This document shows positions 60,685-64,000 of a stretch of 64,000 nucleotides of DNA, in pieces. The stretch is taken from positions 124,001 through 188,000 of the forward strand of contig NZ_SCVD01000039.1 of NCBI RefSeq assembly GCF_004297125.1. Direction: 5' to 3'. The stretch is from Phenylobacterium sp. (GTDB lineage Bacteria; Pseudomonadota; Alphaproteobacteria; Caulobacterales; Caulobacteraceae). The first letter of the stretch is position 1. Each line of letters opens with the position of its first letter. The notes beneath the pieces were generated by a model. The model was not told the DNA's origin and did no database searches. It saw only the letters and a program-made list of their open reading frames with translations. Both the position numbers and the translations under genes were made by a program.

Positions 60685-60713
60685 TTGACAAACTCGATAT
60701 CTAATCGTGTTTT
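60685..60713 (+). promoter_or_regulatory. Predicted sigma-70-type promoter of the TonB receptor gene
   Basis: A perfect -35 TTGACA (60685-60690), 17-nt spacer and -10-like TGTTTT (60708-60713), about 40 bp before the receptor ATG. The spacer is filled by operator site 4, so bound repressor would block RNA polymerase. Confidence 0.65.
60694..60708. promoter_or_regulatory. Operator site 4, TCGAT-N5-ATCGT (TonB receptor promoter)
   Basis: TCGAT-ATCTA-ATCGT: the same element as sites 1-3 with one mismatch in the outermost base. It lies exactly between the -35 and -10 hexamers of the receptor promoter. Confidence 0.7.
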
Positions 60714-60751
60714 GGTGAAGACGAATGCGTGCGTCTTCAGAGGGGAAAACA

Positions 60752-62944
60752 ATGAGAAGTCTGCTTACCGGCCTATTCGCCAGCGGCTCTATCGCCGCCC
60801 TGGCCCTGGCCAGCCCGACCATCGCCCACGCGGCCGACGACGCCGACGCGGCCGGCCAGCTGCAAGAGGTGATCGTCACGGCGACCCGGCGTCCTGAGAC
60901 CCTGCAGAAGGTGCCGCAATCCGTCGCCGTGATCGGCGAGGCTCAGCTACGCCAGAGCGGCGCCCACACCTTCACCGACGTCGGCTTCTCGTCGGCCAAC
61001 GTGATGACGGCCAATGGCGTCGGCCCGGGCTCGTTCCAGGGGGTGGTGATCCGGGGCATCCAGAACCGCACCGGCGTCTATGTCGACGACGTGCTGATCC
61101 CGAACACCCAGGCCCAGAACGTCCAGATCATCGACGCCGAGCGCATCGAGATCCTGCGCGGGCCGCAGGGCACGACCTTCGGCGCCAATACGCTGGCCGG
61201 CGCGGTCAACACGGTGACCAAGCGGCCGTCCTTCACCTGGACCGGCGACGCCGAGGCTTCCTATGGGAGCGACAACCGGCGCGAGGCGCACGGCTACATC
61301 TCCGGCCCGCTGGCCAAGGATCTGCTGGCGTTCAAGGCGTCGGCCTTCGTCATGAAGCGCGACGGCTTCGACACCGACGCGGAAGGCAAGGAGCTGCCGA
61401 CCCTCAACTCGCGCGGCGTACGGGGCGCATTGCTGTTCACCCCGACCGAACAGCTTTCGATCCAGCTCTCGGGCGACTACCAGCGCGACAAGCCGATCAT
61501 CGACGACTACTACCTCTACAACCCTGCCACCAATTCCCACGGCTCGCGCCCCTCGACCCAGAACTTCCCAGGCACCGACCTGCGCAAGGTCTATGGCGGC
61601 CAGCTGCGCGCGGATTACGACTTCGGGAACAACATCAAGCTCGTGTCGATCACCGCGCAGCGATGGAGCAGCGACATGTTCGACTTCGACGGCGACTACA
61701 CGCCAGCGCAGGCTTTCAACGTCCTCGGGCCAGTCAAGAACCGCGCCATCAGCCAGGAATTCCGCCTGCTGGGCGGCGACGACAAGCTGAGCTGGCTGAT
61801 CGGCGCCTTCTACAACAAGTCCACCCTGATCAATGCGATGTCCTATTCGCTCGGCCCGGACTTCGAGACCTCGCCGGGGGTGCCGCTGCGCGTCTCCAGC
61901 GGCCTGACCCGCTTCATCACCCAGACCCGCTACGATCGCCTCGAGAGCCGCGGCAAGGCGGTGTTCGGCTCGGTGAACTGGCGCTTCGCGCCGGACTGGA
62001 AGCTCACGCTCGGCGGGCGCTACTCCGACACCACCGCCAACGACCACAATTTCGTGGCCAGGAACTACACCTCGCCGGCCGCGCCGGTGGGCCCGCTCAC
62101 CACCCTTCCGAGCATCAAGGACTCCCGGTTCACCCCGGCGGTCAGCCTGAGCTACGACATCGCGCCGTCGATCATGGTCTACGGGACGGTGGGGACCGGC
62201 TTCCAGACGGGTGGCTACAATGGGGCCTACTGCGCCTCGACCTCGGTCAACGCAAGCCTCTGCCAGTACCGGCCGGAGAAGCTCACGAGCTATGAGGCGG
62301 GCCTGAAGAGCTTCATGTTCGACCGCCGCCTGATGCTCAACGTCGCGATCTTCGACCAGGAGTACAAGGACCTGCAGCGGCAGCAGTACGTCAACATCAC
62401 CGGCACGACCTTCGGCTACGTGATCAACAACGCCTCCAGCGCCGTCTCGCGTGGCGTCGAGGCCGATTTCAAGCTGCAGGTGAACCGGTCGTTCTGGATC
62501 GACGGGTCCGCGGGCTACGAAGACGCCCACTACAAGAAGTTCCCCAACGCCTCGATCCGCATCTCCACGACGCAGTCGGCGATCATGGATCTCAGCGGGC
62601 GCTCGCTGCCCTTCGCGCCCAAGAGGACCGGCAGCGTGGCCGGCAACTACACGGGCACGACGGAACTGGGGACCTACCTGCTTCGCGCCGAGATCCAGCA
62701 CCGCAGCCCCTACGTCAATTCGGACTCGCCCTTCGAACTCTACGACATCAAGCCGCAGACCAACCTGAACCTGTCGGCCCAGTTCACCTTCAACAACGGG
62801 GCCTATGTAGCGGTGCGCGGGCGCAACGTCCTCAACCAGCGCTACGTGCTGAACCAGAGCGGCAGCCCCAGCATCGCCGGTCAGTTCTTCGTGGCGGTCG
62901 CCGAGCCAGCGTTCGTCTGGGGAGAGGTCGGCTTCCACTTCTGA
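60752..62944 (+). CDS. TonB-dependent outer-membrane receptor
   Basis: 730 residues. Signal peptide MRSLLTGLFASGSIAALALA to AHA; TonB box region LQEVIVTATRRPETLQKVPQ; plug domain with VVIRGIQNRTGVYVDDVLIP and IEILRGPQGTTFGANTLAGA; C-terminal barrel ending VWGEVGFHF (terminal Phe). No STN domain, so simple uptake rather than FecI/FecR signalling. Start set by AGGGG 7 nt upstream. By its operator it belongs with the MaoC-ligase-CMD and transporter genes and is inferred to import their substrate. Confidence 0.92.
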   Translation: MRSLLTGLFASGSIAALALASPTIAHAADDADAAGQLQEVIVTATRRPETLQKVPQSVAVIGEAQLRQSGAHTFTDVGFSSANVMTANGVGPGSFQGVVIRGIQNRTGVYVDDVLIPNTQAQNVQIIDAERIEILRGPQGTTFGANTLAGAVNTVTKRPSFTWTGDAEASYGSDNRREAHGYISGPLAKDLLAFKASAFVMKRDGFDTDAEGKELPTLNSRGVRGALLFTPTEQLSIQLSGDYQRDKPIIDDYYLYNPATNSHGSRPSTQNFPGTDLRKVYGGQLRADYDFGNNIKLVSITAQRWSSDMFDFDGDYTPAQAFNVLGPVKNRAISQEFRLLGGDDKLSWLIGAFYNKSTLINAMSYSLGPDFETSPGVPLRVSSGLTRFITQTRYDRLESRGKAVFGSVNWRFAPDWKLTLGGRYSDTTANDHNFVARNYTSPAAPVGPLTTLPSIKDSRFTPAVSLSYDIAPSIMVYGTVGTGFQTGGYNGAYCASTSVNASLCQYRPEKLTSYEAGLKSFMFDRRLMLNVAIFDQEYKDLQRQQYVNITGTTFGYVINNASSAVSRGVEADFKLQVNRSFWIDGSAGYEDAHYKKFPNASIRISTTQSAIMDLSGRSLPFAPKRTGSVAGNYTGTTELGTYLLRAEIQHRSPYVNSDSPFELYDIKPQTNLNLSAQFTFNNGAYVAVRGRNVLNQRYVLNQSGSPSIAGQFFVAVAEPAFVWGEVGFHF

Positions 62945-62970
62945 GCGGGACGGCCGGCTGACACGAAGAA

Positions 62971-63001
62971 GGGCGCGTCCATCGGATGCGCCCTTTTTTT
63001 T
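62971..63001 (+). terminator. Rho-independent terminator after the TonB receptor gene
   Basis: GGGCGCGTCC-ATC-GGATGCGCCC (10-bp stem with one G-T wobble) followed by eight T. It starts 27 bp after the receptor stop and ends its transcript. On the opposite strand it sits 25 bp downstream of the convergent amidase gene's stop, but lacks a T-run in that direction. Confidence 0.92.
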
Positions 63002-63026
63002 CGCCCGCCGAACCCGCGGCGCGGGC

Positions 63027-64000
63027 CTACGCGGCGCCCGCGCGGAACGACGGCGGGCGGTAGTCGAAGCCGACCAGCGTCTCGATGGCCCGGCCGATCC
63101 GCAGGATCGCCGCCTCGCCGAACGGTTGGCCGACCACCTGCACCGACAGCGGCAGGCCATCGGAATGGACCGCCACCGGGACGGTCAGCGCAGGCTGGCC
63201 GGAGACGTTGAACGGCTGGGTGAACCCGACCGTCGCGAAGGCCACGTCCAGCGCCGCCACGCTGGCGTCGACACTCTGCGCCTTCGCCTCGTCGAAGCTG
63301 AAGGCCGTCGTCGGCATGGTCGGCGTGATCATGGCGTCGAGGCCGGCCATGGCGTCCAGCAGTGCGCGGCGGTAGCTGTGCCGGCGCTGACGCGCGCGGA
63401 CGTAGTCCACGCCGGAGCTTCCACGCATCGAACTGAAGAAGGCCCGCGGAACCGGGCCGTAGTCGTCGGGCCGCGCCGTCAGCGACGCTTCGTGCCAGGC
63501 GCTGGACTCGGGCGCGGTCAGGCCGCTCCAGACGGTCCGGGTGTCTTCGAGGGATGGCAGTTCGACGCTCACCAGTTCGGCGCCCGAAGCCCGCAGCAGA
63601 TCCCGCGCATACTCCCATGCCGCCTTCGCGTAGGGGGCGGTACGGTCGGGAAAGAAGTTTATCGGCACGCCGATGCGAAGGCCGGCGACGCCCGCGTGCA
63701 GCTGTCCCAGATAGTCGCCGACCGCGACGTCCGCCGACTGCATGTCCGAAGGCTCAAAGCCGGCGATCGCCTGCAGCGCGAGCGCCGCGTCGACGACGCT
63801 GCGGGTCATCGGGCCGACGGTGTCCATCGACGAGGCCAGCACCCCGACGCCCTCGGTGCTCACCCGCCCGTGCGTGGTCTTCAGGCCAACGATCCCGCAA
63901 TAGGCCGACGGGTTGCGGATCGAACCGGAGGTGTCGGTGCCCAGGGTGAGCGAGCAGAGCGCGGCGCCGACCGCGGTGGCTGAGCCGTTGCTCGAGCCGC
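63027..64000 (-). CDS. Amidase signature family enzyme, 5' end outside the window
   Basis: About 324 C-terminal residues of an expected ~470. The amidase signature is at the window edge: GSSNGSATAVGAALCSLTLG (cis-Ser) then GTDTSGSIRNPSAYCGIVGL with the nucleophile Ser, followed by KTTHGRVSTEGV and SMDTVGPMTRSVVDAALAL. Hydrolyses a carboxamide bond. The part carrying the catalytic Lys is beyond base 64000. Convergent with the TonB receptor gene; a likely member of the same substrate pathway, releasing a free acid for the AMP-ligase. Confidence 0.9.
   Translation of the reverse strand, partial: GSSNGSATAVGAALCSLTLGTDTSGSIRNPSAYCGIVGLKTTHGRVSTEGVGVLASSMDTVGPMTRSVVDAALALQAIAGFEPSDMQSADVAVGDYLGQLHAGVAGLRIGVPINFFPDRTAPYAKAAWEYARDLLRASGAELVSVELPSLEDTRTVWSGLTAPESSAWHEASLTARPDDYGPVPRAFFSSMRGSSGVDYVRARQRRHSYRRALLDAMAGLDAMITPTMPTTAFSFDEAKAQSVDASVAALDVAFATVGFTQPFNVSGQPALTVPVAVHSDGLPLSVQVVGQPFGEAAILRIGRAIETLVGFDYRPPSFRAGAA

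Noticed and set aside
1..64000. CRISPR array or complete insertion sequence
   Set aside because: No series of regularly spaced direct repeats was seen, and the only transposase sequence is the C-terminal IS110 fragment at 47236-47565.

Overview
The window looks like chromosome of a high-GC alphaproteobacterium, most likely Caulobacterales (Caulobacter/Phenylobacterium-like). This rests on the uniform high GC, TonB-dependent receptors, a GntR-controlled hut locus of the HutF/HutG type, FecI/FecR signalling and tightly overlapping operons. It is an inference from gene content. No complete rRNA or tRNA gene is present to confirm it.

Layout. (1) 1-7163: a histidine-utilisation locus. hutI-hutH-hutG-hutU on the minus strand diverges from hutF-hutC on the plus strand, with a probable HutC operator between them. 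(2) 7164-11811: a sparsely coding stretch with a PEP-CTERM exported protein, a divergent GAF/helix-turn-helix regulator with a 17-bp palindrome between them, a methyltransferase-like protein and a 14-bp perfect hairpin. (3) 11812-27705: a metal/envelope-stress-like region. It holds a cytochrome b561-small protein-VIT transporter operon, a PepSY protein plus OmpR-type two-component system with a DUF1345 protein, a lipoprotein, a complete tripartite RND efflux system, and a TonB receptor with FecI sigma and FecR anti-sigma factors. (4) 27755-32258: surface glycan genes (CDP-glycerol-transferase-like, Wzx-like flippase, GT4, GINT1-like).

(5) 32401-42123: the most coherent uncharacterised unit, about ten closely packed plus-strand genes, most of them overlapping by 4-8 bp. 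It has an HAD phosphatase, a class III aminotransferase, an arginase-fold protein, two SMR-like half-transporters flanking a cysteine-nucleophile alpha/beta hydrolase and a FemAB/GNAT-like transferase, then a DevBCA/TolC-type ABC exporter. A metallophosphatase and a cyclopropane-fatty-acid synthase follow. I infer synthesis, flipping and export of an amino-bearing envelope molecule. (6) 44511-47565: an EamA protein, a tyrosine recombinase with a tRNA-Arg(ACG) 3' fragment as attachment-site scar, and an IS110 transposase remnant.

(7) 47952-64000: a catabolic island. It has two serine beta-lactamase-fold hydrolases, an ornithine-cyclodeaminase-like enzyme, a decayed S9 peptidase, a D-serine-dehydratase-like PLP enzyme, a POT peptide transporter, a GPH-type MFS transporter, a TetR regulator, a frameshifted MaoC gene, an AMP-ligase, a carboxymuconolactone-decarboxylase-like protein, a TonB receptor and an amidase running off the right edge. 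Four copies of one inverted repeat, TCGAT-N5-ATCGA (one with a single mismatch), lie in four promoter regions around the TetR gene, which points to a single undescribed regulon for uptake and breakdown of an amide- or peptide-like substrate.
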